64,000 nt of DNA from Nocardioides sp. IC4_145 (GCF_011250565.1 NZ_JAANMS010000012.1:22899-86898); one strand, 5' to 3'. Shown: positions 32,868 through 42,000, numbered from the stretch's first letter. Notes: generated by a model from the sequence alone, not told the origin. Translations and numbers: made by a program.

Positions 32868-33494
32868 CTCGGCGGCGCGCTGGGTGGCGTCGAAGGTCAG
32901 CTTGATCGAGTTGGCCAGGCTCTTGAAGTTGTTGTCGGCGGCCTCGGGGAACGTGAGCGTCACGCGGAGGTTGGAGACCTTGGCGTCGTTCAGCGTCGCG
33001 GTCGCCTGGTCCAGCGGGAGGTTCGCGCCGACGACGGCGCGGGAGGCCAGGACCGGGGTGGTGGTGCCGGCGCACTGGAGCTTGCCGTTGTCGCGCTTCG
33101 TGTCGACCTTGGTCCACGCGGTCGAGCACTCGTCGATGCTGATCTGCAGGCCGTTGGTGGTGTCGGTGGAGAGCAGGTTGCTGGTCGCGGCGGTCGTCGT
33201 GAGGGACACGGTGCCGAACTTCTCGTCGTTGGCGCCGCGGGTCAGGACGATGTCGCGCTCGACGGTGTCACCGGGCACGAGGCCGGTGGCGGCGATCGAG
33301 GGGCCCTGGGTGGAGGTGCCCTGCTTGAGGTCGAGGGTGCCGGCGGCGACGGACTCGGAGGCCGACGTGGTCGAGGTGAACGCACCGAACGTGCCGAGGC
33401 CCGCGACGGAGGCGGCGCCGGCGACCAGGGCGACGGAGGCGACCAGCTTGGCGGCGGTCTTGCGGTTCTTGCGGGCGGCGGTGGTGTTCGTCAT
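32859..33494 (-). CDS. TasA/camelysin-like secreted protein
   Basis: A 211-residue exported protein. It has a twin-charged start (ARKNRKTAAKL), one hydrophobic segment and then GTFGAFTSTTSASESVAAGTLDL, the typical cleavage and first-strand region of the TasA/CalY (camelysin) family whose signal is cut by SipW-type peptidases. Two Cys (about residues 128 and 141; ISIDECSTAW, LQCAGTT) may form a disulfide. Family members form extracellular fibres or are surface metalloprotease-like proteins; catalysis is doubtful. No sipW gene is in the window. GGGAGGAG precedes the ATG at 33494. It is followed by the exporter pair and the Ig-like protein. Confidence 0.75.
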   Translation of the reverse strand: MTNTTAARKNRKTAAKLVASVALVAGAASVAGLGTFGAFTSTTSASESVAAGTLDLKQGTSTQGPSIAATGLVPGDTVERDIVLTRGANDEKFGTVSLTTTAATSNLLSTDTTNGLQISIDECSTAWTKVDTKRDNGKLQCAGTTTPVLASRAVVGANLPLDQATATLNDAKVSNLRVTLTFPEAADNNFKSLANSIKLTFDATQRAAESR

Positions 33495-33674
33495 CGGGAG
33501 GAGCCTTTCGGGAGGGGGCCGCCGGTCTCTCCGACGGGGTGTTTCCTTGATGACCTGAACTCTGCCGAGCCCAGATCAAGGCACCCCCCGGCTCATCCCC
33601 GACGTTCCCTCAAGACGTCTGCAAGACCACCGAGCTGCCTCCCGAGACTCGCTTCTCGGCCTTTCTTGCCGCTC

Positions 33675-33730
33675 CTCGGCCATCGCGATGGCCGAGAAGC
33701 AGCGGCATCCCAGGTTCACTTGGGATGCCG
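33675..33730. terminator. Two adjacent hairpins after the MOSC gene
   Basis: A 22-base perfect palindrome without loop (33675-33696, centre ATCGCGAT) is followed by a 10-pair stem (CGGCATCCCA 33703-33712 with 33721-33730, 8-base loop). They lie 22 bases after the MOSC stop at 33753. An alternative pairing uses CTTCTCGGCC near 33650 with GGCCGAGAAG near 33690. It is probably the terminator of the upstream MOSC transcript; the loopless palindrome could instead be a protein-binding site for the TasA-like promoter. Confidence 0.6.
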
Positions 33731-33752
33731 CCGATCCCACCCGTCCCACCGG

Positions 33753-34190
33753 TCACACCAGCAACACGGGGTCGCCGAGGCGGATGGTGCCGGAGGAGAG
33801 CGCGCGGAAGATCGAGCCGCCGCGACGGCGCAGCGCCGCCGCTCCCCCGGGCCCCATCGAGGTCTCCATGATCCGGCAGGGCGCGGCGACGCGGACCACC
33901 TCGAGCAGCACACCGCCCTCACCGCCGACCAGCAGACGGGCGCCGGGCTCGGTGGGGACGTCGAGCCCCGCCACCGTGACCGTACGTCGCGTGGCGCTCG
34001 GCGGGACGGGCCGGCCGAGGTCGGCCGCGGCCTCGGCGAGCGCCTCGGCGGACTGCACCGAGACGTGCCGGTGCCTCGTGCCGAACCACCGGTCGCCCAC
34101 GACGCCGCGGCCGGCGACGACCTCGATCGCGGCCCGCTCCTCCATCGGGGCGTGCCGCTCCGGCGCGACGTGCAGCGCGACGACCCTCAT
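33753..34190 (-). CDS. MOSC-domain protein
   Basis: A 145-residue stand-alone MOSC domain. Segments GRGVVGDRWFGTRH, RRTVTVAGLDV and VAAPCRIMETSMGPG match the family, and the Cys in APCR (about residue 104) is the conserved ligand residue. MOSC domains bind pyranopterin-molybdenum cofactor or carry sulfur in the C-terminal part of Moco sulfurases and in YiiM/YcbX-type proteins. The exact substrate cannot be told. No molybdenum enzyme is in the window. It lies between hisF and the TasA-like gene. Confidence 0.82.
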   Translation of the reverse strand: MRVVALHVAPERHAPMEERAAIEVVAGRGVVGDRWFGTRHRHVSVQSAEALAEAAADLGRPVPPSATRRTVTVAGLDVPTEPGARLLVGGEGGVLLEVVRVAAPCRIMETSMGPGGAAALRRRGGSIFRALSSGTIRLGDPVLLV

Positions 34191-34284
34191 CGCTCGTCCG
34201 TCACCCGGTCAGCCGGGTCCGCCGGGCCGGACGGACCCACCGGCCACTCCACGAGTCGCGGGCCACGGGCGCGCCACAACCGCG

Positions 34285-34342
34285 CAATTGCGCGGAAGTG
34301 TCCGTGCGCAACCGCTTGCGCAACGACATTTCCGCGCAATTG
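34285..34342. repeat. 58-base imperfect palindrome between hisF and the MOSC gene
   Basis: CAATTGCGCGGAAGTGTC (34285-34302) pairs with 34325-34342 with one mismatch. Inside, GCGCAA (34306-34311) pairs with TTGCGC (34316-34321) around a CCGC loop, so the whole 58 bases can fold as one long hairpin. It lies 80 bases after the hisF stop. It may be the hisF operon terminator (no T-run), a REP-like element or a small mobile remnant. Confidence 0.8.
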
Positions 34343-34422
34343 AACGATCGCCGACGCCCGAGACCCCGGCGCGTACCCCAGGGCACAGACCCCGGCACAG
34401 ACCGAGGACCGCGGACGGATCG

Positions 34423-35184
34423 TCACCGGACGGGGTGGCCGGCCTCGGTGAGCGCGTGCTTGACGTCGCCGACGCGCAGCATGCCGAAGTGGAAGACCGT
34501 GGCGGCGAGGACCGCGTCGGCGCCGGCGTCCACCGCGGGCGGGAAGTGCTCGACGCGGCCGGCGCCGCCCGAGGCGATGACAGGGATCGAGACCTCGCGG
34601 CGCACCGCCCGGATCAGCTCGAGGTCGAAGCCGTCCTGGGTGCCGTCGGCGTCCATGGCGTTGAGGAGGATCTCGCCGGCGCCGAGCTCGGCGGCGCGGA
34701 CGGCCCACCCCACGGCGTCGAGGCCGGCGGACTGCCGGCCGCCGTGGGTGGTGACCTCGAAGCCCGAGTCCGTGCCGGGGGCGCGCCGGGCGTCGACGGA
34801 GAGCACGAGCACCTGGTTGCCGAACCGGTCGGCGATCTCGGCGACCAGCTCGGGGCGGCGGATGGCGGCGGTGTTCACCGCGACCTTGTCCGCGCCGGCA
34901 CGCAGGAGCCGGTCGACGTCGGCGGTCGAGGCGACGCCGCCGCCGACGGTCAGCGGGATGAAGACCTGCTCGGCGGTCGCCGACACGATCTCCATCGTGG
35001 TCGAGCGGCCCTCGTGGGAGGCGGAGATGTCGAGGAAGGTCAGCTCGTCAGCACCCTCGGCGTCGTACACCTTGGCCAGCTCGACCGGGTCGCCCGCGTC
35101 GCGGAGGTCCTGAAAGTTGATGCCCTTGACGACGCGGCCGGCGTCGACGTCCAGGCAGGGGATCACCCGGACGGCGAGCGTCAC
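34423..35184 (-). CDS. hisF: Imidazole glycerol phosphate synthase cyclase subunit
   Basis: A 253-residue TIM barrel using ammonia from HisH to form imidazole glycerol phosphate and AICAR. The catalytic Asp residues are in [16 protein letters not shown] (about residue 12) and VLSVDARR (about 132); phosphate loops are LTVGGGV and ASGGAGR. The GTG at 35184 overlaps the hisA stop by four bases. It is the last his gene before the 8.6 kb block that separates it from hisI. Confidence 0.95.
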   Translation of the reverse strand: MTLAVRVIPCLDVDAGRVVKGINFQDLRDAGDPVELAKVYDAEGADELTFLDISASHEGRSTTMEIVSATAEQVFIPLTVGGGVASTADVDRLLRAGADKVAVNTAAIRRPELVAEIADRFGNQVLVLSVDARRAPGTDSGFEVTTHGGRQSAGLDAVGWAVRAAELGAGEILLNAMDADGTQDGFDLELIRAVRREVSIPVIASGGAGRVEHFPPAVDAGADAVLAATVFHFGMLRVGDVKHALTEAGHPVR

Positions 35185-35915
35185 GACGCGCCGCCGCGGG
35201 TGAGTGCGAGGGCGTCCTCGAGGGTGAACCGGCCCTCGTAGAGCGCGGTGCCGGCGATCGCGCCCTCGACGCCCTCGGGCACCAGGTCCATGAGCGCGCG
35301 GATGTCGTCGAGCGTCGAGACGCCGCCGGAGGCGATGACCGGGCGGTCGGTGACGGCGCAGACGTCGCGCAGCAGCTGCAGGTTCGGGCCGTCGAGCATG
35401 CCGTCCTTGTTGACGTCGGTGACGACGTACCGCGCGCAGCCCTCGGCGTCCAGGCGCGCGAGGGTCTCGTAGAGGTCGCCGCCGTCCTTGGTCCAGCCGC
35501 GGGCGGCGAGCGTCGTGCCGCGCACGTCGAGGCCGATCGCGATCCGGTCGCCGTGCTCGGCGATGATCCGCGCGCACCACTCGGGGTTCTCCAGCGCGGC
35601 GGTGCCGATGTTGACCCGGCGGCAGCCGGTCGCGAGCGCCGCCTCGAGCGACTCGTCGTCGCGGATGCCGCCGCTCATCTCCACGTCGATGTCGAGCGCG
35701 CCGACGATCTCCGCCTGCAGCTCGCGGTTGCTCCCCCGGCCGAACGCCGCGTCGAGGTCGACCAGGTGCAGCCACTCCGACCCGGCGTCCTGCCACCGGC
35801 GCGCGGCGGCCACCGGGTCGCCGTACACCCGCTCGGACCCGGCGACGCCCTGCGCCAGCTGGACCGCGCGGCCCTCGGTGATGTCGACGGCGGGCAGGAG
35901 CTGGAGGTAGGACAT
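35181..35915 (-). CDS. hisA: PriA/HisA phosphoribosyl isomerase
   Basis: A 244-residue barrel isomerising ProFAR to PRFAR in histidine synthesis. [15 protein letters not shown] carries the first catalytic Asp (about 11) and TDVNKDGML with VTD the second region; [15 protein letters not shown] and [12 protein letters not shown] are typical of the actinobacterial PriA form. PriA also does the TrpF reaction; that would explain the missing trpF in the trp operon at 22-25 kb. This dual role is inferred from family and context. Confidence 0.93.
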   Translation of the reverse strand: MSYLQLLPAVDITEGRAVQLAQGVAGSERVYGDPVAAARRWQDAGSEWLHLVDLDAAFGRGSNRELQAEIVGALDIDVEMSGGIRDDESLEAALATGCRRVNIGTAALENPEWCARIIAEHGDRIAIGLDVRGTTLAARGWTKDGGDLYETLARLDAEGCARYVVTDVNKDGMLDGPNLQLLRDVCAVTDRPVIASGGVSTLDDIRALMDLVPEGVEGAIAGTALYEGRFTLEDALALTRGGAS

Positions 35916-35975
35916 GGACTTCTTCCTGGCTGGGCGGGACGGAGGACGGAGTACGACGCGGGGCGGGGTCAGGCC

Positions 35976-36608
35976 TCAGAGCGAGGCGACCCAGTTGCGG
36001 AACAGCGCCGCGCCGGCGTCGCCGGACTTCTCGGGGTGGAACTGGGTCGCGGTGAGTGGCCCGTTCTCGACGGCGGCGACGAACCGGTCGCCACCGTGCT
36101 CGGCCCACGTCACCAGCGGCGCCCGGGTCCGGTCGTTGGTGACCAGCGTCCAGTCGCGCACGCCGTAGGAGTGCACGAAGTAGAAGCGCTCGTCCTCGAT
36201 GCCGGAGAAGAGCGTCGAGCCCTCCGGCGCCTCGACGGTGTTCCAGCCCATGTGCGGCACGACCGGCGCCTGGAGCCGCTCGACCACGCCGGGCCACTCG
36301 TCGCAGCCCTCGGTCTCCACGCCGTGCTCGACGCCGCGGCCGAAGAGGATCTGCATCCCCACGCAGATGCCGAGCACCGGGCGACCGCCCGCGAGCCGGC
36401 GCCCGATGAGCCGGTCACCCTTGATCGCGCGCAGGCCCTCCATGCAGGCGGCGAACGCGCCGACGCCGGGGACCAACAGGCCGTCGGCGGCCAGGCAGGT
36501 CTCGAAGTCCGAGGTCAGCTCGACGTCGGCGCCGGCGCGCTCGACCGCGCGCACGGCCGAGCGGAGGTTGCCCGACCCGTAGTCCAGGACCGCCACCTTC
36601 GCAGTCAC
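35976..36608 (-). CDS. hisH: Imidazole glycerol phosphate synthase glutaminase subunit
   Basis: A 210-residue class I glutamine amidotransferase supplying ammonia to HisF. The oxyanion and nucleophile region is [13 protein letters not shown] (Cys about 80), and the His/Glu pair is in [12 protein letters not shown] near the end; [12 protein letters not shown] starts the protein. The GTG at 36608 is chosen because [10 protein letters not shown] starts right after it; the open frame to 36701 runs into hisB. It lies 60 bases before hisA and 82 bases after hisB, in a gap holding a fold-back structure. Confidence 0.94.
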   Translation of the reverse strand: MTAKVAVLDYGSGNLRSAVRAVERAGADVELTSDFETCLAADGLLVPGVGAFAACMEGLRAIKGDRLIGRRLAGGRPVLGICVGMQILFGRGVEHGVETEGCDEWPGVVERLQAPVVPHMGWNTVEAPEGSTLFSGIEDERFYFVHSYGVRDWTLVTNDRTRAPLVTWAEHGGDRFVAAVENGPLTATQFHPEKSGDAGAALFRNWVASL

Positions 36609-36690
36609 ATCGACCCCACGAGATCGGGGCCCCCGCGGCGTTGTCCGGCGGAGGAGCGCAGCGGAGGAGCCGGAGAACGTCGTGGGGTGA
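36609..36690 (-). other. Structured gap between hisB and hisH
   Basis: ACCCCACGA (36613-36621) pairs perfectly with 36680-36688, and GTTGTCCGGC (36640-36649) pairs nine of ten with 36669-36678; the loop holds a repeated GCGGAGGAGC. The whole gap can form a two-tier stem directly before the hisH start at 36608. It may slow or tune hisH translation or stabilise one end of the mRNA. Confidence 0.6.
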
Positions 36691-37299
36691 TCACAGAGCA
36701 CCCTTCGTCGACGGGATGCCCGTCTCGCGCGGGTCGAGCGCCACGGCGTCGCGGAACGCGCGCGCGAACGCCTTGAACTGCGTCTCGACGATGTGGTGCG
36801 GCTCGCGGCCGGCCAGCACGCGCACGTGCAGGGCGAAGTGGCCGTGGAAGGCGATCGACTCGAAGACGTGCTGGGTCAGCGAGCCGAGGTACGCCGGCGT
36901 CGACCCGCCGAGCTGGACGTACTGCTGCCCCTCGGGCTCGCCGGTGTGCACGCAGTAGGGCCGCCCGGACACGTCGACGACCGCGTGGACGAGCGCCTCG
37001 TCGAGCGGCACGGTGGCGTCGCCGAACCGGCGGATGCCGACCTTGTCGCCGAGCGCCTGGCGCAGCGCCTGCCCGAGCGCGATCGCGGTGTCCTCGGTGG
37101 TGTGGTGGGCGTCGATCCAGTGGTCGCCCTCGGACTGCACCGTCAGGTCGACCAGGCTGTGCCGCGCGAACGCGGTGAGCATGTGGTCGTAGAAGCCGAT
37201 GCCGGTGGAGACGTCGTGCCGGCCCGAGCCGTCGAGGTCGACCTCGACGAGCACCTTGGACTCGCTGGTCTGCCGCTCGATCCGTGCGGTCCGGCTCAT
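36691..37299 (-). CDS. hisB: Imidazoleglycerol-phosphate dehydratase
   Basis: A 202-residue monofunctional dehydratase (no phosphatase domain). Metal-binding His/Glu motifs are [27 protein letters not shown] and [15 protein letters not shown]. The ATG at 37299 overlaps the hisC stop by four bases. It forms the step after HisF/HisH in the same pathway. Confidence 0.95.
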   Translation of the reverse strand: MSRTARIERQTSESKVLVEVDLDGSGRHDVSTGIGFYDHMLTAFARHSLVDLTVQSEGDHWIDAHHTTEDTAIALGQALRQALGDKVGIRRFGDATVPLDEALVHAVVDVSGRPYCVHTGEPEGQQYVQLGGSTPAYLGSLTQHVFESIAFHGHFALHVRVLAGREPHHIVETQFKAFARAFRDAVALDPRETGIPSTKGAL

Positions 37300-38411
37300 C
37301 GCTTCTCCTCCATCGGCTGGATCAGTACGTCGGTCATCGCGTGCTTGAACGCATCCATCTCGTCGGGTGTTCCGATCGAGACCCGGAGCCAGCCGTCCGG
37401 ACCGACCTCGCGGACCAGCACGCCCCGGTCGAGCAGGCCCTGCCAGACAGCATGGCGGTCGGCGAAGGTCCCGAACAGCACGAAGTTGGCGTCGCTGTCG
37501 GCGACCTGCAGGCCCTGCTCGCGCAGCCAGGTGACCGTCCGATCCCGCTCGCCGCGCAGCTCGTCGACCTTCCCGAGCAGCTCCGGCGCGTGCCGCAGCG
37601 CCGCGAGTGCGGCGGCCTGGGTCACGGCCGAGAGGTGGTACGGCAGCCGCACCACGCGGATCGCGTCGCAGATCGCCGGGTCGGCGGCGAGGTAGCCCAG
37701 CCGCAGCCCGGCGGCGGCGAACGCCTTGCTCATCGTCCGGGTGACCACCAGGTTGCGGTGGGTCGGCAGCAGCTCGAGCGCGCTCGGGACGCCGGCGCGG
37801 CGGAACTCGCCGTACGCCTCGTCCACCACGACCAGGCCCTGCGGCTCGTAGGACGCCGCCGCCTCGCACAGCACCGCGACCGCCTCGGGCGGCAGCGCGG
37901 TGCCGGTCGGGTTGTTCGGCGAGGGCAGCAGCACGACGCTCGGCCGGTGCTCGCGCACCAGCGCGGCGGCCGCGTCGAGGTCGAGGGAGAAGTCGTCGGC
38001 CCGGCGCCCCTGCACCCAGGCGGTCGAGGTGTCGCGGGCGTACTCCGGATACATCGAGTACGTCGGCGCGAAGCTCAGCGCCGAGCGGCCCGGCCCGCCG
38101 AAGGCCTGCAGCAGCTGCAGCATCACCTCGTTGGAGCCGTTGGCCGCCCACACCTGCTCGACCGCAACCCCGTGCGGGGTGTCCTGCGACAGGTAGTCCG
38201 CCAGGGCGGTGCGCAGCGCGACGTGCTCGCGGTCGGGGTAGCGGTGCAGCCCGCGGGCGGCCTCCGCGACCGACGCCGCGATGTCGGCGACGCAGGCCTC
38301 GGAGGGGCCGTAGGGGTTCTCGTTGGTGTTGAGCTGGACCGGCACGTCCAGCTGGGGGGCGCCGTACGGCTCGAGGCCGCGCAGCTCCTCCCGGATCGGG
38401 GGGAAGGTCAT
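37296..38411 (-). CDS. hisC: Histidinol-phosphate aminotransferase
   Basis: A 371-residue PLP aminotransferase (fold type I). [11 protein letters not shown] near residue 27, [13 protein letters not shown] near 163, VVDEAYGEF near 198 and the PLP Lys in [17 protein letters not shown] near 230 are clear. It converts imidazole acetol phosphate and glutamate to histidinol phosphate. It is coupled to hisB by overlap and lies ten bases after hisD. Confidence 0.95.
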   Translation of the reverse strand: MTFPPIREELRGLEPYGAPQLDVPVQLNTNENPYGPSEACVADIAASVAEAARGLHRYPDREHVALRTALADYLSQDTPHGVAVEQVWAANGSNEVMLQLLQAFGGPGRSALSFAPTYSMYPEYARDTSTAWVQGRRADDFSLDLDAAAALVREHRPSVVLLPSPNNPTGTALPPEAVAVLCEAAASYEPQGLVVVDEAYGEFRRAGVPSALELLPTHRNLVVTRTMSKAFAAAGLRLGYLAADPAICDAIRVVRLPYHLSAVTQAAALAALRHAPELLGKVDELRGERDRTVTWLREQGLQVADSDANFVLFGTFADRHAVWQGLLDRGVLVREVGPDGWLRVSIGTPDEMDAFKHAMTDVLIQPMEEKR

Positions 38412-38421
38412 GGCGGTCCCG

Positions 38422-39720
38422 TCAGTCCTGGAACCGGACCCGCACCGCGGCGCCGTGGCCCGGCAGGTCCTCGGCCTCGGCCAGCGTCACGACGTGGTCG
38501 GCCACCTCGGCCAGCGCCCCGCGGGAGTAGTCCACGACGTGCACCGACTTGGTGAACGCGCGCACCGAGAGCCCCGAGGAGTGGCAGGCGCAGCCGCCGG
38601 TCGGCAGCACGTGGTTGGAGCCGGCGCAGTAGTCGCCCAGGCTCACCGGCGCGTGCGGCCCGACGAAGATCGCACCGGCGTTACGCACGCGCGCGGCCCA
38701 GCCGGCCGCGTCCTCGGTGTGGATCTCGAGGTGCTCGGCCGCGTAGGCGTTGACGACGTCGAGCCCCTGCTCGAGGTCCTCGACGAGCACGACGCCCGAC
38801 TGCGGCCCGGTCAGCGCGGTGCGGATGCGCTCGCTGTGCTTGGTGGCCAGGACCTGGGTGTCCAGCTCGGCCTCGACCGCGGCGGCGAGCCGCTCGGACG
38901 GCGTGACCAGCACGGCGCCGGCCAGCGGGTCGTGCTCGGCCTGGCTGACCAGGTCGGCGGCGACGTACGCCGCGTCGGCGGTGTCGTCGGCGAGGATGGC
39001 GATCTCCGTTGGCCCGGCCTCGGAGTCGATGCCCACCTGGCCCTTGAGCAGCCGCTTGGCGGTGACGGTGTAGATGTTGCCCGGACCGGTGACCAGGTCG
39101 ACCCGCTCGCACGGGCCGGTGCCGTAGGCGAACATTGCGATCGCCTGGGCGCCGCCGACGGCGTACACCTCGTCGACGCCGAGCAGCGCGCACGCCGCCA
39201 GGATCGTCGGGTGGACTTCGCCGCCGAAGTCCCGCTGCGGCGGCGAGGCCAGCGCGATCGACTCGACGCCGGCGACCTGGGCGGGCACGACGTTCATCAG
39301 CACGCTGGAGACCAGCGGCGCGAGGCCGCCGGGGACGTAGAGGCCGACGCGGCGGATCGGCACCTTGCGGTGCGTCACCCGCGCGCCCGGGCCGAGGTCG
39401 GTGACGGCGTCGCGCTCCAGCTCGGCCTCGCACGTCGCGCGGAGCCGGCGGACGGACTCCTCCAGCGCTGCGCGGATGGCGGGGTCGAGCCGCTCGAGCG
39501 CCTCGGTGGTGGCGCCGGCCGGCACGCGCAGCTCGTCGAGCTCGACGCCGTCGAACTGGCGGGCGTACTCCTTGATCGCGTCGACCCCGCGGGTGCGCAC
39601 CGACTCGCAGATCGCATGCACCGCGGGCACCGCTGCCTCGACGTCGAAGTCGGCCCTCGGGACGACGTCGCGGTAGTCGACGGGACGCTCGGTCCCGCGC
39701 AGGTCGATGCGGCGGATCAT
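38422..39720 (-). CDS. hisD: Histidinol dehydrogenase
   Basis: A 432-residue zinc enzyme that oxidises histidinol twice to histidine with [13 protein letters not shown] near 122, [16 protein letters not shown] VTGPGNIYT near 218, [14 protein letters not shown] near 243 and [15 protein letters not shown] near 388 (zinc and catalytic region) are present. The ATG at 39720 starts the first gene of the hisD-C-B-H-A-F operon; its promoter must lie in the 88 bases shared with the divergent LON-domain gene. Confidence 0.95.
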   Translation of the reverse strand: MIRRIDLRGTERPVDYRDVVPRADFDVEAAVPAVHAICESVRTRGVDAIKEYARQFDGVELDELRVPAGATTEALERLDPAIRAALEESVRRLRATCEAELERDAVTDLGPGARVTHRKVPIRRVGLYVPGGLAPLVSSVLMNVVPAQVAGVESIALASPPQRDFGGEVHPTILAACALLGVDEVYAVGGAQAIAMFAYGTGPCERVDLVTGPGNIYTVTAKRLLKGQVGIDSEAGPTEIAILADDTADAAYVAADLVSQAEHDPLAGAVLVTPSERLAAAVEAELDTQVLATKHSERIRTALTGPQSGVVLVEDLEQGLDVVNAYAAEHLEIHTEDAAGWAARVRNAGAIFVGPHAPVSLGDYCAGSNHVLPTGGCACHSSGLSVRAFTKSVHVVDYSRGALAEVADHVVTLAEAEDLPGHGAAVRVRFQD

Positions 39721-39808
39721 GGGGCCGATCCTACGTTCGCGGCCGGTGCCGCCCCGAACCGGCGACGCCGGCCGGACCACCCACCCTCGTCGCACTAGGT
39801 TGGGTCCC

Positions 39809-40474
39809 GTGACCGACACGCTGCCGATGTTCCCGCTCAACGCGGTGCTCTTCCCCGGCGTCAGCGTGCCGCTGACCGTCTTCGAGGACCGCTACCGCGC
39901 GATGGTCCACCACCTCCTGCGCGTCGAGGACCCCGCCGAGCGCGTCTTCGGCTCGGTCGCCATCCGCGAGGGCTACGAGGTCGGCGACCACGGCGCGCAG
40001 TCGCTCTACCGGATCGGCGTGCGCGTGCAGCTCACCGAGGTCGAGCCCCACCCGGACGGCTCCTTCGACGTCGTCGCCGTCGGGCTGGACCGCATCGAGC
40101 TCGACCACCTCGACTCCACCGGGCTCTTCCCCGTCGGCCACGTCGTCGACCGGCCCGAGCCGACCAAGCCGGTGCCCGACGAGCTGCTCGAGCAGGCGCG
40201 CGCGACGTTCGTGGCCTACCGGGCGGCGCTCGCCGAGATCCGCGCCGACCCGTACGACGGCACTCTGCCGCGCGACCCGTCGTACCTCTCCTGGACGCTG
40301 GCGGCGTGCGCTCCCCTGCCCATGCCCGAGCGGCAGATGCTGCTGGAGGCCGAGGACGCCGAGGAGCGGCTCGTGCTCGTCACCGACCTGCTGCGCACCG
40401 AGCTGCGCGCGATGAACGTCATCCCGTCCCTGCCGGCCACCGACGTCGCCCGCACGCGCTGGTCGCCGAACTGA
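39809..40474 (+). CDS. LON-substrate-binding domain protein
   Basis: A 221-residue protein consisting only of the N-terminal (substrate-binding) domain of Lon protease: [29 protein letters not shown] at the start and [19 protein letters not shown] later are typical. It lacks the ATPase and protease parts. Such proteins are common in actinobacteria and their role is not known; an adaptor role in protein quality control is only a guess. The GTG at 39809 is chosen because conserved sequence starts there. The stop overlaps the next start by one base (TGATG). Confidence 0.85.
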   Translation: MTDTLPMFPLNAVLFPGVSVPLTVFEDRYRAMVHHLLRVEDPAERVFGSVAIREGYEVGDHGAQSLYRIGVRVQLTEVEPHPDGSFDVVAVGLDRIELDHLDSTGLFPVGHVVDRPEPTKPVPDELLEQARATFVAYRAALAEIRADPYDGTLPRDPSYLSWTLAACAPLPMPERQMLLEAEDAEERLVLVTDLLRTELRAMNVIPSLPATDVARTRWSPN

Positions 40475-40884
40475 TGAGCGCTGCCGGACCCGACGCGCCA
40501 CGCCCGACCGACCGGTGGGCGCGCCACGACTGGTGGGGCGTGGTCCTCGACGCCCCGGACGTCGCCGTGCTCGCCGCGTTCTACGCCGAGCTCCGCGGGT
40601 GGACCGTCCACCACCTGGACGAGGACGACGCCTCCCTCGACCCGGGCGAGGGCGTGGTCTACCTCAACATCCAGCGCAACGACGACTACGTGCCGCCGAC
40701 GTGGCCGGCTGGGCCGGACAGCCAGCAGATGATGGTGCACCTCGACTTCGAGGTCACCGACCTCGAAGTCGAGACGGAGCGAGCCGTCGCGCTCGGCGCC
40801 ACCCTCCCCGCCCACCAGCCGCAGGAGGGTGTGCGGGTCCTGCTCGACCCCGCGGGGCACCCGTTCTGCCTCTACACCTCCTGA
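40474..40884 (+). CDS. VOC-family (glyoxalase-like) protein
   Basis: A 136-residue protein of the vicinal oxygen chelate fold. The repeated beta-alpha-beta pattern is seen in WWGVVLDAPDVAVLAAFYAELRGW and VHLDFEVTDLEVETERAVALGA, ending LLDPAGHPFCLYTS. Metal-binding His/Glu positions are not certain. The activity cannot be named (dioxygenase, glyoxalase or resistance protein are all possible). The start overlaps the previous stop (TGATG), so it is coupled. Confidence 0.82.
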   Translation: MSAAGPDAPRPTDRWARHDWWGVVLDAPDVAVLAAFYAELRGWTVHHLDEDDASLDPGEGVVYLNIQRNDDYVPPTWPAGPDSQQMMVHLDFEVTDLEVETERAVALGATLPAHQPQEGVRVLLDPAGHPFCLYTS

Positions 40885-40894
40885 GGAGCCGGAC

Positions 40895-41383
40895 ATGGCG
40901 AAGAAGGGACGCGCCGGCGGCACTCCCGCGACCGTCGCGCTGACGGCAGCCGGGATCGCGTTCACCACCCACGAGTACGAGCACGACCCCCGCGCGGCGT
41001 CCTTCGGGCTCGAGGCGGCCGAGGCGCTCGGGCTCGAGCCGGCCTGCGTGTTCAAGACGCTGATGGCGAACGTCGACGGCAAGCTGGTCGTCGGGATCGT
41101 TCCGGTCGACCGCCAGCTCGACCTCAAGGCGCTCGCCCGCGCCCTTGGCGGGAGCAAGGCGGCGATGGCCGACGTGTCCGCTGCCGAGCGGGCCACGGGG
41201 TACGTCGCCGGGGGCATCTCCCCGGTCGGCCAGAAGCGCCCGCACCCCACCGTCGTCGACGCGACCGCGCTCGAGCACCCGACCGTCTACGTCTCGGGCG
41301 GTCGGCGTGGGCTCGACCTCGGCCTCTCCCCCGCCGACCTGGTCGCCGCCACGTCGGCCGTCGTCGCGCCGATCGGTCGCTGA
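40895..41383 (+). CDS. ybaK: YbaK/EbsC-type aminoacyl-tRNA deacylase
   Basis: A 162-residue protein of the Cys-tRNA(Pro) deacylase family, which hydrolyses mischarged tRNA. VFKTLMANVDGKLVVGIVPVDRQLDLKAL with the conserved Lys residues, then GGSKAAMADV and YVAGGISPVGQKRPHPTVVD, match YbaK. The ATG at 40895 has GAGGAG about six bases before it. It is the third gene of a short plus-strand run. The substrate tRNA is inferred from the family. Confidence 0.88.
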   Translation: MAKKGRAGGTPATVALTAAGIAFTTHEYEHDPRAASFGLEAAEALGLEPACVFKTLMANVDGKLVVGIVPVDRQLDLKALARALGGSKAAMADVSAAERATGYVAGGISPVGQKRPHPTVVDATALEHPTVYVSGGRRGLDLGLSPADLVAATSAVVAPIGR

Positions 41384-41422
41384 GCGCCGGCGGTCGCGCG
41401 GGTCGGAGCACGAACCCGGCCA

Positions 41423-41511
41423 CCGTCGTCGGACGGGACGAACGGCGGCCCCGGACCGACGTCGGGCTGCGCCGATGCTCCAGGACGCGCGTTGCTCCCG
41501 TCCGACGACGG
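41423..41511. repeat. 16-base perfect inverted repeat after ybaK
   Basis: CCGTCGTCGGACGGGA (41423-41438) is the exact reverse complement of 41496-41511; the spacer of 57 bases contains a 10-base palindrome CCGACGTCGG. It starts 40 bases after the ybaK stop and ends 66 bases before a small secreted-protein gene. Terminator-like or regulatory use is open. Confidence 0.75.
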
Positions 41512-41577
41512 GCGCCGGCGTACCGGGATGACCGCCTCAGGTCAGAAGCAGACGGAGGATCGAGGGAACCCCCGACC

Positions 41578-41967
41578 GTGCCCTCCCGTCCCAGCGGCAT
41601 GAACACGCTCCCGTTCCTCGCGTCCGCAGCCGGCCTGGTCGCCGTCCTGACGTGGGCGCCCGGCGCCGCCGCCGTGCCTCTCGACGACGAGCACGCACCG
41701 CGATCGTTCGCCCGGGACGCGCCCGTCCACGACCAGGCGGTGGACATGCCCCTGGTGCTTCCGGGCCGTCCTCCGGTGCCGATGCCACGGTGGCGCACCG
41801 ACCACCTCCCGCGTCCCGTGCCGATGCCCGAGCCGGCCCGCGGGCCCCGCGTCGGACCGCCGCGGACCCTCGGTCCCTGCCTCGACTCGCTCGTCGGATC
41901 CCCTCGGCTGCGCGTGACCTGCGTCCCCGGGCCCGCGCCGGACGTCGCCGCACCGCGACTCCGCTGA
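41578..41967 (+). CDS. Small secreted Pro-rich protein, unknown
   Basis: A 129-residue predicted exported protein, not recognised. The signal peptide spans residues 1 to about 33 (SRPSG, then a hydrophobic run ending APGAAA). The mature part is rich in Pro and Arg, with the repeated element VPMPRW/VPMPEP (about 67 and 81). Two Cys near the end (LGPCLDS and VTCVPG, about 16 residues apart) could form a disulfide. GC-rich third positions support coding. The GTG at 41578 is preferred as it gives a charged signal start; an ATG at 41599 is the alternative. Neighbours give no clue to function. Confidence 0.55.
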   Translation: MPSRPSGMNTLPFLASAAGLVAVLTWAPGAAAVPLDDEHAPRSFARDAPVHDQAVDMPLVLPGRPPVPMPRWRTDHLPRPVPMPEPARGPRVGPPRTLGPCLDSLVGSPRLRVTCVPGPAPDVAAPRLR

Positions 41968-42000
41968 GCGCCGCCTGGGCGAACGCGGCGGACCGCGCCG

